Source: Blastococcus saxobsidens (GTDB taxonomy: Bacteria > Actinomycetota > Actinomycetes > Mycobacteriales > Geodermatophilaceae). From it: a stretch of DNA of 64,000 nt. Shown here piece after piece: positions 24,686 through 33,681 of the stretch. Made by a program: the position numbers and the translations under genes. A model generated the notes under the pieces. That model saw only the letters and a program-made list of their open reading frames with translations. It had not been told where the DNA came from and did not search any database. Each line of letters starts with the position of its first letter. Positions within the stretch are counted from its first letter, which is position 1. The DNA is taken from NCBI RefSeq assembly GCF_010682065.1, contig NZ_JAAGWG010000006.1:124001-188000 (forward strand), written 5' to 3'.

Positions 24686-25818
24686 CGCAGGCTCCGGAGG
24701 AAGATCTTCTGCTCCTCGCCCCGGTCCAGGTCCAGCCTGAAGCCGGTCAGCGTGGCCTTGAGGTTCTCCCCCTTCGCGCGCGCCTTCTCGTTCATCTCCT
24801 TCAGCGCGTCCCCCGCCATGCCGGCCACGAGCTGCAGGCTGGGACCGGCGGCACCGAAGAAGTAGCCGAGCGGGCCCGGCAGACCGGACAGCCGCTTGAA
24901 CAGCACGTCCACCACCGGGGTGATCCCGCCCAGCAGGTTCTCCGCCACCTGGGCCGGCAGCTGCTGCGACTCGGCCCAGTCGATGTGCCGCTCGAGGGGG
25001 AGCATGGCGGCCAGCGGCAGGATCAGGTCCAGGCCGACCCGATCCGTGAGCTCGATCCGCCCCGCCTCGAAGCGTGCCGACGAGAGGAGGGCGAAGTCCT
25101 CACCGACGGACAGCGCGGCGCGCCCCTCCACCATGTCCGCGATGACCTCGCGCAGCAGACCGATGTCGTCGCTGGCCTTCTCGATGAGCAGATCCCGGAA
25201 GGCGAAGACGTCCAGGTCCGGCAGCAGGTCCGACTTCGACAGCGCCAGCACCCAGATGCGCGGGAACTCCACGAGGGGCTTCCCGTCGTCGAGCAGGTCG
25301 TCCCGAAGGCTCAGCAGGCCGTTCTTGAGGTTGGCGAACAGCGACTTGAGGTAGCGCTCCTCCTCACCGGCGTTGTCCAGCAACCGCTGCGCGTCGACCA
25401 GCAGCAGGGCGACGTCGGACCGCACCAGGGATCTGAAGGTGTCGACCCGGCGCTGTCCCTCCTCCGGCCCGCTCACGTCCTGCTCGAACCACTCCCCCGG
25501 GTAGTCGTGCCAGACGAGGCGGAGCGCGTTGGGCCCCGCCTCCGCATCGGGCCCCGGCTTCAGCTTGACGGAGAAGGCGTAGGACGTGGCCGCGAAGTGG
25601 TTCGCCGCCGGTACGCGTGCCGAGCTCTTCATGCCGAGGTAGTTCCGGTGCAGCCGGCTGCCCTGCCCGATGTCGTCGGCCACCACGTGGAAGAGGCTGT
25701 CCTTCAGGTACTGGGGTTCCTGCGTCGCCCCGTAGAACGAGGACAGCAGCACGGTCTTGCCGCTGCCGCTCTCGCCGAACACCGCGATGTGCTGTTCCAG
25801 CGCTGCGCTTAGTTGCAT
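24682..25818 (-). CDS. P-loop (TRAFAC-like) GTPase, conflict-system type
   Basis: A 378-residue P-loop protein. Walker A is GESGSGKT near residue 16. A Walker B/G3-like WHDYPGEWF (DxxG) lies near residue 104, and [10 protein letters not shown] near residue 193 resembles the G4 NKxD motif, so GTP is the likely nucleotide. A hydrophobic, glycine-rich region ([25 protein letters not shown]) near residue 310 may touch membrane. The start at 25818 is just before the Walker A domain; a TATCGT hexamer 6 nt upstream suggests a leaderless start. The longer frame to 26010 would run into msrA. Similar GTPases occur in predicted bacterial conflict systems, so a defence role is inferred. Confidence 0.72.
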   Translation of the reverse strand: MQLSAALEQHIAVFGESGSGKTVLLSSFYGATQEPQYLKDSLFHVVADDIGQGSRLHRNYLGMKSSARVPAANHFAATSYAFSVKLKPGPDAEAGPNALRLVWHDYPGEWFEQDVSGPEEGQRRVDTFRSLVRSDVALLLVDAQRLLDNAGEEERYLKSLFANLKNGLLSLRDDLLDDGKPLVEFPRIWVLALSKSDLLPDLDVFAFRDLLIEKASDDIGLLREVIADMVEGRAALSVGEDFALLSSARFEAGRIELTDRVGLDLILPLAAMLPLERHIDWAESQQLPAQVAENLLGGITPVVDVLFKRLSGLPGPLGYFFGAAGPSLQLVAGMAGDALKEMNEKARAKGENLKATLTGFRLDLDRGEEQKIFLRSLR

Positions 25819-26012
25819 TCGAGGACGATAAGGCGGGCGGGGCCGAGCGGCCCGATCTCCGGAAGGCGCCTCCCGACGTCCGCTCCGATGCCGACGACCG
25901 CGCCCGCTGCGGACCGGCGCCGTGGGCGTCGCCACGCAGCTGCGCACCGAAGGGAAGCACCTGCCCGGGTTGCGGTGTTCACCCGTCGTACTGGACAGAG
26001 AGGGAGGCACAC

Positions 26013-26525
26013 GTGACCACTGAGACCGCGATCCTCGCCGGGGGCTGCTTCTGGGGCGCCCAGGACCTGCTGCGCAAGCGCCCGGGAGTGCTCTCCACCC
26101 GAGTCGGCTACTCCGGCGGCGACACGCCCAACGCCACCTACCGCAACCACGGTGACCACGCGGAGGCGGTCGAGATCGTCTTCGATCCCGACGTGATCTC
26201 GTTCCGCGAGGTGCTCGAGTTCTTCTTCCAGATCCACGACCCCTCGACCCGGGACCGGCAGGGCAACGACGTGGGGCGCAGCTACCGCTCGGCGATCTTC
26301 TACCTCAGCGAAGAGCAGAAGCGCGTCGCCGAGGACACGATCGCCGACGTCGACGCCTCGGGGCTGTGGCCGGGCAAGGTCGTGACCGAGGTGACGGCGG
26401 CCGGCCCGTTCTGGGAGGCCGAGCCGGAGCACCAGGACTACCTGCAGCGGATCCCCTTCGGGTACACGTGCCACTACGTGCGGCCCGACTGGGTGCTCCC
26501 CCGCCGGGAGACCCGGACCGCCTGA
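26013..26525 (+). CDS. msrA: Peptide methionine (S)-S-oxide reductase
   Basis: A 170-residue MsrA that reduces methionine-S-sulfoxide in proteins and repairs oxidative damage. The catalytic cysteine is in AGGCFWG (residues 9-15), and the family segments [16 protein letters not shown] and [10 protein letters not shown] follow. A single later cysteine, YTCHY, may recycle the sulfenic acid. GTG 26013 follows AGAGGGAGG. It is divergent from the GTPase gene within the same cassette; its presence between the GTPase and fragment B may be incidental. Confidence 0.93.
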   Translation: MTTETAILAGGCFWGAQDLLRKRPGVLSTRVGYSGGDTPNATYRNHGDHAEAVEIVFDPDVISFREVLEFFFQIHDPSTRDRQGNDVGRSYRSAIFYLSEEQKRVAEDTIADVDASGLWPGKVVTEVTAAGPFWEAEPEHQDYLQRIPFGYTCHYVRPDWVLPRRETRTA

Positions 26526-26800
26526 GGGTCCGAGGTCCGCGACAGCGGACCCCGCTGCGAGGGGACGCCGACGCCGACGGGTCGCCCATCCCTCGTCGGC
26601 TCGGCCCCGACCGTGGGATCGGATGGTGTTCCGCTCGGCGCGGCGTCAGTCGCCGGGTCGACGCCGCCCGACCCTCACCACGGGTCCCGGTTGCCCCGGC
26701 TGGTCGGCTCGAGCCTGTGCCGGGACTTCCCCGGGGGTCACCCGGTTCGGATTCGGACGCCGCCGCTGGGGCGCAGATCCTGGCCCCAGCCTCGCAGGCA
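26526..26800. other. Non-coding stretch before fragment B
   Basis: These 275 bp after msrA hold no open frame with family support and no clear repeat. The last 20 bp (CCCAGCCTCGCAGGC before the ATG) resemble the leader of the intact quinone oxidoreductase gene. Confidence 0.5.
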
Positions 26801-26955
26801 TGCGTGCTGGGCAGATCACCCGCTCCGGCGGTCCCGAGGTCCCCGACGTCGTCGACGTCCCCGAGCCGGGGGCCGGTCCCGGCCAGAAGGCCTACGACGT
26901 CTCCACCGCGGGCATGAACTACGCCGACACCCACCACCGGCTGTCCCGGAACTGA
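26801..26955 (+). pseudogene. 5' fragment B of a quinone oxidoreductase gene
   Basis: About 50 codons (RAGQITRSGGPEVPDVVDVPEP...YDVSTAGMNYADTHHRLSRN) matching the start of the gene at 33682, then a stop. The similarity extends about 15 bp upstream of the ATG (AGCCT..C..GC). It keeps NYADTHH, the same end point region as fragment A. The following 227 bp (26956-27182) contain no recognised gene. It marks the boundary between the GTPase/msrA cassette and the DUF429-RelA/SpoT cassette. Confidence 0.75.
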
Positions 26956-27182
26956 CCTGGCCGCCTACGGGCGGGCGTCCGGCGGGACGCTGCGCCTGCG
27001 GCGCGTCGGTGTCGTCACGGTCCCGCGGAGCTGGTCCATGTCTTCGCGTTCGTCCATCCGGGAAACGGCCGGCCAGTGGAACGGCGCTCATCCGAGCGAC
27101 CTCGGGCAGGGTCACGCGCACACGCCAGGCCGATCCGACGGGACGAGGCCTGACGAGGTGCGAGGCAGGGCAAGCTGACCCC

Positions 27183-28919
27183 GTGCATCACATCGGGATC
27201 GATCTCGCCTGGGGGCTCAAGCAACCCACCGGCCTCGCCGTGCTGGACGACGCCGGCCGGCTGGTGCACGTCAGCGCGGTGCGCACCGACGAGCAGATCG
27301 AGACCGCGCTGGCCCCGTTCACCGCCGGCCCGTGCATCGTGGCGATCGACGCCCCGCTGGTGGTCACCAACGCCACCGGGAACCGGGCCGCCGAGCGGGC
27401 GCTCAACGCCGACTTCGCGAAGTTCCAGGCCGGGGCGCACCCGACGAACACCGGCAAACCGGAGTTCACCGATGGTGACACGCGCGGCGGGCGGATCAGC
27501 CGGCGCCTGAAGCTGGACCTCGACCCCCGCTCGGGCCGCGACCGCCGGGCGATCGAGGTCTACCCGCACGCCGCGACGGTGGCGCTGTTCCGGCTGGGCC
27601 GCACGCTGAAGTACAAGAACAAGCCGGGCCGGACGCTCGAGCAGATGCGCGCGGAGCTGCTGCTGCTCGTCGACCTGCTGGGCGCGGTGGTCGAGCTCGA
27701 GCTCGGGGCACCGTTCGCCGCGCTGCGCGAGCAGGTGCAGACCGCCACCCGCAAGAGCGAGCTGCGGGTGGCGGAGGACCAGGTCGACGCCGTGGTGTGC
27801 GCCTACGTGGGATGGATCGCCGTCCGGCGCCCGGACGAGGTGACCACCTACGGCGACGCGGCCGGCGGCGCCATCGTGACCCCGACCCTGCCGCCGGACC
27901 TGCAGCCCGGCCCCCGGGTCGCCGCCCCCTCACCCGACCCGGTGCAGCAGGCCATCCAGGCGTACGCCGACGGCCGGCCCGAGACCCTGGTGGCCGGGGC
28001 GCAGGCGCTCGCGCTCGTCACCGCGGTGCTCGACGACGCCGGGATCAACTACCTGTCGGTGACCGGGCGGACCAAGACCATCGCCTCGTTCGCGGAGAAG
28101 GCCGCGCGCACGGTGGACGGCGTGCCTGCCTACCCGGACCCGGCGCGGGACATCACCGACCAGATCGGCGTGCGGGTGATCACCTACGTGCAGAGCGACG
28201 TCGAGGCGGTCGCCGACCTGCTGGCCGCGCAGGTGCGGGTGATCGACGACCGCGACATGGGTCGGCGGACCGCGCAGCAGGGTCGGTTCGGTTACTCTAG
28301 CCGGCACCTGCTGATCGGCGTGGACCCGGACCGGGCGGCCGAGCTGCCGGAGTTGGTCGGGCGCGTGGTGCAGGTGCAGGTGCGCACGGTGCTGCAGCAC
28401 GCGTGGGCCGAGTTCGAGCACGACATCCGCTACAAGGGCACGGTGCCGGACGAGCACGCCTCCGAGTTCGACCGCCGGTTCACCCTGGCCGCCGGGCTGC
28501 TGGAGCTGGCCGACAAGGAATTCACCGCGATCCGCGAGCGCCTCCGGGCACCAGTTCCCGGCGACGAGGCCGAGGACACCGACCCCGACGATCCTCGGAT
28601 CGCGCCCCGGGAGCTGGCTGCGTTCCTGGCCGGGCAGTACGCCGACGCCGGCTGGTCGCGCCCGGACCACTACACCTGGATCTCCGGTCTGCTGCTCGAA
28701 CTGGGCGTGACGAGCCTGGTGGAGCTGGGCGACGTGCTGCGCGGCGCCGACGACAGCGGCATCACCGCCCGGATGGACTACCGCTATCCCCCGGGTGCCG
28801 TGCGCCGGCTGGACGACACGCTGCTGGCCGGCTTCGGGCAGCGGTACGTGGACCTGCACGGCAACGCCGACCGGCGGACCGCGCTGACCACCCGGCTGCA
28901 GCGGCTCGCCGGCGGCTGA
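27183..28919 (+). CDS. DUF429-RelA/SpoT fusion (probable alarmone synthetase)
   Basis: A 578-residue two-domain protein. Residues 1-215 match DUF429, an RNase H-like fold (HHIGIDLAWG, CIVAIDAPLVV, RRAIEVYPHAATVALF, EDQVDAVVCAYVG). Residues about 250-430 are a RelA/SpoT nucleotidyltransferase: the RTKTIASFAEKA substrate loop, TDQIGVRVITY with the metal Asp, GYSSRHLLIG, and VQVQVRTVLQHAWAEFEHDIRYK holding the synthetase Glu. No HD hydrolase domain is present, so it should only make (p)ppGpp or a related nucleotide. GTG 27183 starts the DUF429 domain; no ribosome site is seen. It stands alone between fragments B and C. Confidence 0.85.
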   Translation: MHHIGIDLAWGLKQPTGLAVLDDAGRLVHVSAVRTDEQIETALAPFTAGPCIVAIDAPLVVTNATGNRAAERALNADFAKFQAGAHPTNTGKPEFTDGDTRGGRISRRLKLDLDPRSGRDRRAIEVYPHAATVALFRLGRTLKYKNKPGRTLEQMRAELLLLVDLLGAVVELELGAPFAALREQVQTATRKSELRVAEDQVDAVVCAYVGWIAVRRPDEVTTYGDAAGGAIVTPTLPPDLQPGPRVAAPSPDPVQQAIQAYADGRPETLVAGAQALALVTAVLDDAGINYLSVTGRTKTIASFAEKAARTVDGVPAYPDPARDITDQIGVRVITYVQSDVEAVADLLAAQVRVIDDRDMGRRTAQQGRFGYSSRHLLIGVDPDRAAELPELVGRVVQVQVRTVLQHAWAEFEHDIRYKGTVPDEHASEFDRRFTLAAGLLELADKEFTAIRERLRAPVPGDEAEDTDPDDPRIAPRELAAFLAGQYADAGWSRPDHYTWISGLLLELGVTSLVELGDVLRGADDSGITARMDYRYPPGAVRRLDDTLLAGFGQRYVDLHGNADRRTALTTRLQRLAGG

Positions 28920-28996
28920 CCCGCGGCCGAGCACCCGGCGACCGGCGGGGCTGGCCGGAACGACGCTCGGGCGTGAGCAGGTCATAGCCTCACCGC

Positions 28997-29113
28997 ATGC
29001 GTGCTGTGCAGATCACCCGCTTCGGCGGCCCCGAGGTCCTCGACGTCGTCGACGTCCCCGAGCCGGAGGCCGGTCCCGGCCAGAAGGTCTACGACGTCTC
29101 CACCGCCGGCTTC
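28997..29113 (+). pseudogene. 5' fragment C of a quinone oxidoreductase gene
   Basis: Thirty-eight codons (RAVQITRFGGPEVLDVVDVPEP...KVYDVSTAG) that match the intact gene at 33682 best of the three, after which the sequence changes abruptly (FLSSLSR...). The upstream TAGCCT hexamer (28985-28990), 6 nt before the ATG, is also conserved with the intact gene (33669), so a leaderless promoter was copied too. From here to 29437 there is no gene; base composition drops in GC toward the right, marking the edge of foreign DNA. Confidence 0.78.
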
Positions 29114-29437
29114 CTCAGCAGCCTCAGCCGTGCCGCGACCAAGCCACCCTGTCCGCCTCTTGCGCCCCGCCACCGGGCAGCGGCCCCTGGCATTTCCGAT
29201 GCGTGAGTTGCTGCGCCGCCGGCCGGCCGGCTGCTGGCCGTACGGGAGCACGGCAGCAAACGCTGCTGTCGACCGCGCCGCGCCGACGGCAGGTTGCCCG
29301 GGCCGCCGACCGCGTCGCCCGCCACAACGGGCCACCGACGAACAGTTTGCCCGAAGCGCTCAAGGCACTTGATAGCAAGAGCCTTCGGAGTGTCCGTAGA
29401 GACTAGACCCTCGCCGCAACATGAGAATGGAGATGCG

Positions 29438-29989
29438 TTGCCACCCACATATGACCCGAATGACTGGGTAAGGACCGACGTCGAAGGTCTTCCTGCCGTG
29501 CCACGACAAGCTCAACGAGTGTTCTTCGGTGAACTGATCGTCCGCGACCAAGAGACGCGCAACTACTTCTCGCGACAGGTCCACGAGCGGACCGATATCG
29601 CGAAGATGATGGTCGCCTCAGACCTCGTCTGGGTACGAACTGACGAGTGGACCGGACTCGCCGGGTGGTCGATTATCGCAGGAATGGCCTGGGAGGCTGC
29701 CGCAGACCTTCCGGCGGAAGCGTCCATACCAGCGGGTGTCGTTACTGGCGCTCTGGCTCAGTTCAAGCGATTCGTCCCCCTTAGCCGAGAACAGCGCGAC
29801 GTCATTATTGCTTGGCGCGTTTGGTTGGGCCACAAGAGCATCTACACCACGACTGTCGACGCGGACGGAATCGCCGAGATCGACAAGCGGCGGGCAATAA
29901 GGTCAAGCACGATCGACGACGTACTGTACGAACTGAGGAAGAAGGGCATTGTGGATGAGAAACCCAGCGGGTGGCACGTCGTAAAATGA
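29438..29989 (+). CDS. Small protein with C-terminal winged-helix-like segment, partner of the OLD-like ATPase
   Basis: A 183-residue protein that I do not recognise as a named family. The last 60 residues (YTTTVDADGIAEIDKRRAIRSSTIDDVLYELRKKGIVDEKPSGWHVVK) look like a winged helix. TTG 29438 is chosen because GGAG lies 5 nt before it; the frame is open upstream, and a GTG at 29390 is possible. GC content and codon use are clearly lower and different from the flanking genes, as for the ATPase 289 bp downstream. The pair was probably acquired together. In that 289-bp gap CAATAG-N6-CTATTG at 29992-30009 is a small hairpin. Confidence 0.65.
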   Translation: MPPTYDPNDWVRTDVEGLPAVPRQAQRVFFGELIVRDQETRNYFSRQVHERTDIAKMMVASDLVWVRTDEWTGLAGWSIIAGMAWEAAADLPAEASIPAGVVTGALAQFKRFVPLSREQRDVIIAWRVWLGHKSIYTTTVDADGIAEIDKRRAIRSSTIDDVLYELRKKGIVDEKPSGWHVVK

Positions 29990-30278
29990 AGCAATAGTGA
30001 CTGCTATTGGAATGCGTCGACTTGCGCTACTGGCCGCAGACATCAGTTCCCGGCTGACGCAACCCACACCGGCCGGCATGACCGACCCCAGTTGAGCCCG
30101 CTCCGACCGCCGCACCTCGCCACCGATAGCTCGGCCGCCAACGACCCAAGGTGCTGTGGGCCGAACGCCTACCCGGCTCCAGTGGGCGCGAGTCCAAGAG
30201 GTCGACCGGGCCGGCCGACGGCTTACCAGGTTTGCTACTGAGTGCTACCTTCCAGTCTTCACTGTCGTGGAGGCTACC

Positions 30279-32825
30279 TTGCGCGTTCGCACGCTTTACG
30301 TACGTTTCTTCAGAAGCTTCAACTTCGACTATGAGAGAAAGTTCCACCCAGACGCAGACATCCGTCCGTGGGAAAATTACGAAGGATCCCACTACCCGCA
30401 CGTCTCAGTTCGGCTCGACCCAGACGTGACAGCCATCGTAGGTGCCAACGAGTCGGGTAAGAGCCAACTTCTTGATGCGCTCGAGATACTGATCAGCGGT
30501 ACCGAGCTTAAGCGGCAGGACTTTTGCCGCTACTCGGCGCTATTCTCGGTCGAGCGGGGCGAGCTTCGCACGCCGGAAGTGGGCGGGAAGTTTGCATGCA
30601 CTACGAGTGACGAGGAGGCTGCATTGCAGAATGCAGGTATTCCTCTAGAGTCCCCCGAGTTCTACTATTTTCGACCGGGCACGAAGACGCCCTATTTCTT
30701 GGGAAGCAAGAAGTCAGTACCACACGAACTAACTCCGGCACAGGTTTCCACCCTCTCCTCCCTCTTCCCTCGCGTTTACCGCCTCGAGACTGAGGTGGCC
30801 CTACCCAACTCCATTCCTATCGCCGAACTGGCTGGGCGTGAGATCGGGCCATTGTCAGACCGGAAGCGTCGCGCCGGGGCTATGGCGATTCTTGACCGGG
30901 CATGGACTGCCGCCTCCGAGTTGTCCCCACATCTTCCGGATCTTTACTCGACCATCACGTCAACGATCGACGCTACCGAAGCTGCCGAGACGGGGCTAGC
31001 AAAACAATTACTGCTGGACGTGGCCCAGATTGAACCGGTCTACTTCGCCGACCTGATGGACGCCATGGACGACGGCAGAGACGGGCAAGCGAATGGCATA
31101 ATCGAACGCATGAACTCCAGTCTCGCGCGGCACCTGAATCTCCGGCGGTGGTGGGCGCAGGACAAAGAGTTCAAGCTGCGCTTAACGTCACGCGAGCGCG
31201 ACCTCGTCTTCACCATCAGCGATAGAACTGGGACAGACTACTCCTTCAAGGAAAGATCTAGAGGTCTTCGCTACTTTCTTAGCTACTACGTACAACTGAA
31301 GGCGCACTACAGCTCCGTGAGTCGCCCCGAGATTCTTCTCATGGATGAACCAGACGCGTACCTGTCTAGTGCCGGTCAGCGAGACCTACTCCGCATTCTC
31401 GAAGACTTTGCACTGCCGGAGGACGGATCAACACCCAATCAGGTCGTTTACGTGACTCATAGTCCTTTCTTGCTTAATCGCAATGCTGGCCAGCGCATTC
31501 GGGTTCTAGACAAGGGCAACGAGGATGAGGGTACGCGCGTCGTCCATGATGCAACCCGTAATCACTACGAACCCCTGCGATCATCCCTGGGGGCTTACGT
31601 AGCGGAGACAGCATTCATTGGAGGGTCCAACTTGTTCGTGGAGGGCCTCGCCGACCAAGTGATACTTTCTGGCACGTCGGTGCACCTACGAGCCACCGGC
31701 TCGGCGCCCAGCGGCACCTTGGACCTAAATAGTGTGACCATTGTTCCGGCGGGATCGGCGGACAGCATCCCATATCTCGTCTACCTGGCTCGCGGACGGG
31801 ACCAGTACAAGCCGCCCTGTGTTGCACTACTCGACGGCGACCAGGCCGGGATTCAGGCCGAAAAGAAATTGCGGCGAGGCGAAGCCTCCAATAAGAGGGT
31901 TCTGTTGGACGAAAACATCGTTCGACTGGATATATGGGGCGCGAGTCAATCGATCCTCGAACTGGAACCAGGGATCGAGCTGCGCGAGACGGAGGATATG
32001 ATCCCGGCCGAGATCGCGACCAGCTCGGCTCGTTATTATGCGAACGAGATTCTCGAGCCGTTCAATTCTACCGCCTTCGATGAAGTCTTCACGGTGCAAC
32101 GGCTCCGAACCGAGATTCCGCTACGCGGTGGCTCCATGTGGGACGCCGTAGAGGCGCTATTTGAGCGAGCCACTGGTGGCGGGCATATCGACAAGGTCGG
32201 TTTCGCCAAGGCGGTAGTTGCACAAATGGAGCATGCGCGCCGAGTGGGCCTCGATAAGGTTCCAGCAGTGAATGCTTTGTCAGTAAACTTCAGCGCGTTG
32301 CTGAGCGACCTAAGTCGACGACTACGATTCGCGGAGACATACGAGGAGCGACAGCGTCGAGACAACCGTCTTCGCCGCGTCGTTAAGGGTTTCCTTGACG
32401 ACTATACAGATGCTCCAAGCCGGGATACCGCCCTCTCTTTTCTCGAGCAGGTGGAGTCGGCTTTAGACGACAGCGACGCGAGCGACACACCTCGGGCGCT
32501 TGTGGCGAAACTGCGTCGGCAATTCGAGTTGACTAGTGAGCCACTGGAACCGGTACACCAGTACAGCAAGTTCAGGGACGAGTTGCAGGGTCTCCTTTAC
32601 CAGGAGCGGCTCGAAGATCAGGCGCGCGCGGATCACGCCTTGGTCAACACCCTCGCAGCCGTGACTACTGATGGCGGAGCGACGCAGGCGACCGGGAAGC
32701 CCAGACGCTCGCGGCGAGCTCAGGGCCCTGGAGAAGCGACCCAGACGGCATCTCAAGCCCCCCGTCGGAAGAAGCCAGCCGGACAGCGTGAGACAGGGCC
32801 GACGGACTCGCCTGGCGCGGAGTGA
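30279..32825 (+). CDS. OLD-like AAA ATPase with TOPRIM domain (predicted defence nuclease)
   Basis: An 848-residue protein. The ABC-type ATPase domain has Walker A GANESGKS (about residue 55), a signature-like SRGLRYFLSYY (about 328), Walker B ILLMDEPD (about 352) and H-loop VTHSPF (about 393). A TOPRIM domain follows: FVEGLADQ (about 453) with the catalytic Glu, and LLDGDQAG (about 518) with the DxD pair. This order matches OLD-family nucleases such as GajA. The C-terminal 45 residues are basic and low-complexity. TTG 30279 is chosen because GGAGG lies 5 nt upstream; a GTG at 30156 lacks support. GC content is much lower than the surroundings, indicating transfer. The likely role is anti-phage defence with the small upstream protein. 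Confidence 0.83.
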   Translation: MRVRTLYVRFFRSFNFDYERKFHPDADIRPWENYEGSHYPHVSVRLDPDVTAIVGANESGKSQLLDALEILISGTELKRQDFCRYSALFSVERGELRTPEVGGKFACTTSDEEAALQNAGIPLESPEFYYFRPGTKTPYFLGSKKSVPHELTPAQVSTLSSLFPRVYRLETEVALPNSIPIAELAGREIGPLSDRKRRAGAMAILDRAWTAASELSPHLPDLYSTITSTIDATEAAETGLAKQLLLDVAQIEPVYFADLMDAMDDGRDGQANGIIERMNSSLARHLNLRRWWAQDKEFKLRLTSRERDLVFTISDRTGTDYSFKERSRGLRYFLSYYVQLKAHYSSVSRPEILLMDEPDAYLSSAGQRDLLRILEDFALPEDGSTPNQVVYVTHSPFLLNRNAGQRIRVLDKGNEDEGTRVVHDATRNHYEPLRSSLGAYVAETAFIGGSNLFVEGLADQVILSGTSVHLRATGSAPSGTLDLNSVTIVPAGSADSIPYLVYLARGRDQYKPPCVALLDGDQAGIQAEKKLRRGEASNKRVLLDENIVRLDIWGASQSILELEPGIELRETEDMIPAEIATSSARYYANEILEPFNSTAFDEVFTVQRLRTEIPLRGGSMWDAVEALFERATGGGHIDKVGFAKAVVAQMEHARRVGLDKVPAVNALSVNFSALLSDLSRRLRFAETYEERQRRDNRLRRVVKGFLDDYTDAPSRDTALSFLEQVESALDDSDASDTPRALVAKLRRQFELTSEPLEPVHQYSKFRDELQGLLYQERLEDQARADHALVNTLAAVTTDGGATQATGKPRRSRRAQGPGEATQTASQAPRRKKPAGQRETGPTDSPGAE

Positions 32826-33008
32826 CACCGCTACTGCAAGTGGCGGGCACCCAACACTGTCGCCGTGCGGCTCACGTCGAGCGTTTCCCAGGCGCGCGGC
32901 GACGAGGCATTACGGAGCCGAGCGCCGCGTCTCCCGGCCTGACCAGCCGGCCAGCGGAATGCCGCTCGGGGTGCGATGGCCAGGCAGCCACCACACCCCG
33001 AGCGACGC

Positions 33009-33473
33009 TCACACGGGAACGCGCAGCAGTTGACCTACCTGGATGACATCGGGGTTGGCCAGGCTATTGGCGGCCACAATCCGTTCTACGGCGGACCCCA
33101 GGCGGTCTGCGATCGAAGTTAGCGTGTCGCCGGCCGCGACCTGGTGCGGGATGTAGCCAGTGGCGCCGGGGATGCTGATCACCGGCACGCTGACAGTGTC
33201 CAGCCCGTCGCTCTGACCCGACGGGTCGTCACCGAAGAGCTCGAAAGTGGCAGGACCCAGGTAGTCCGTCCCCACGGTCGCTTCATGAACGAAGGCTTCG
33301 ACCGTCCCCATGGAGCCAGCTTGGAACCAGTCGCTCGCGACGACGGAACCGTCGGCGACGAGCCGCCAGCCGTAGCTTGCCTCGAAGGCAGTCCCAGTCG
33401 CCGCGATGGCCAGTCGTTGACCGACGAGATCACCGACGACCGGCTGGCGGACGGATATGCCGTATGGATTCAT
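33009..33473 (-). CDS. Gmad2-LysM protein
   Basis: A 154-residue protein. The first 95 residues resemble the Gmad2 immunoglobulin-like domain of spore/sporulation-related and wall proteins (GISVRQPVVGDLVGQRLAIAATGTAFEASYGWRL). The last 48 residues are a LysM domain (HQVAAGDTLTSIADRLGSAVERIVAANSLANPDVIQVGQLLRVPV). No signal peptide is seen, so it may be exported by another route or act inside. ATG 33473 follows AAGGGGAC. GC content returns to the genome level here, so it is probably outside the acquired ATPase cassette. 183 bp on its right of ATPase end hold nothing clear. Confidence 0.78.
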   Translation of the reverse strand: MNPYGISVRQPVVGDLVGQRLAIAATGTAFEASYGWRLVADGSVVASDWFQAGSMGTVEAFVHEATVGTDYLGPATFELFGDDPSGQSDGLDTVSVPVISIPGATGYIPHQVAAGDTLTSIADRLGSAVERIVAANSLANPDVIQVGQLLRVPV

Positions 33474-33668
33474 TGACCTGTCCCCTTGCGCTGAGCGCCG
33501 ACCATGAAGTTGACGCCGTCGATTCGAACCTTCGCGACGACCATGGCACCGAGCACTGACACTTTCGGGATGTCGACGAGCCACGTGGGGACATAGCTGG
33601 TGCGCGCTTGACCGGAAGGCTGCTCAGGGCGTTGGACTCAACCGTCCGCCGCCCGAGGGACGAGGCCC

Positions 33669-33674
33669 TAGCCT
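33669..33674 (+). promoter_or_regulatory. -10 element of the quinone oxidoreductase gene
   Basis: TAGCCT ends 7 nt before the ATG at 33682, the spacing expected for a leaderless actinobacterial promoter. The same hexamer and spacing recur at truncated copy C (28985). Confidence 0.5.
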
Positions 33675-33681
33675 GACCTGC

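Noticed and set aside
29131-29437. Small open frames in the low-GC border
   Set aside because: They lack ribosome sites and family similarity, and overlap each other in several frames.
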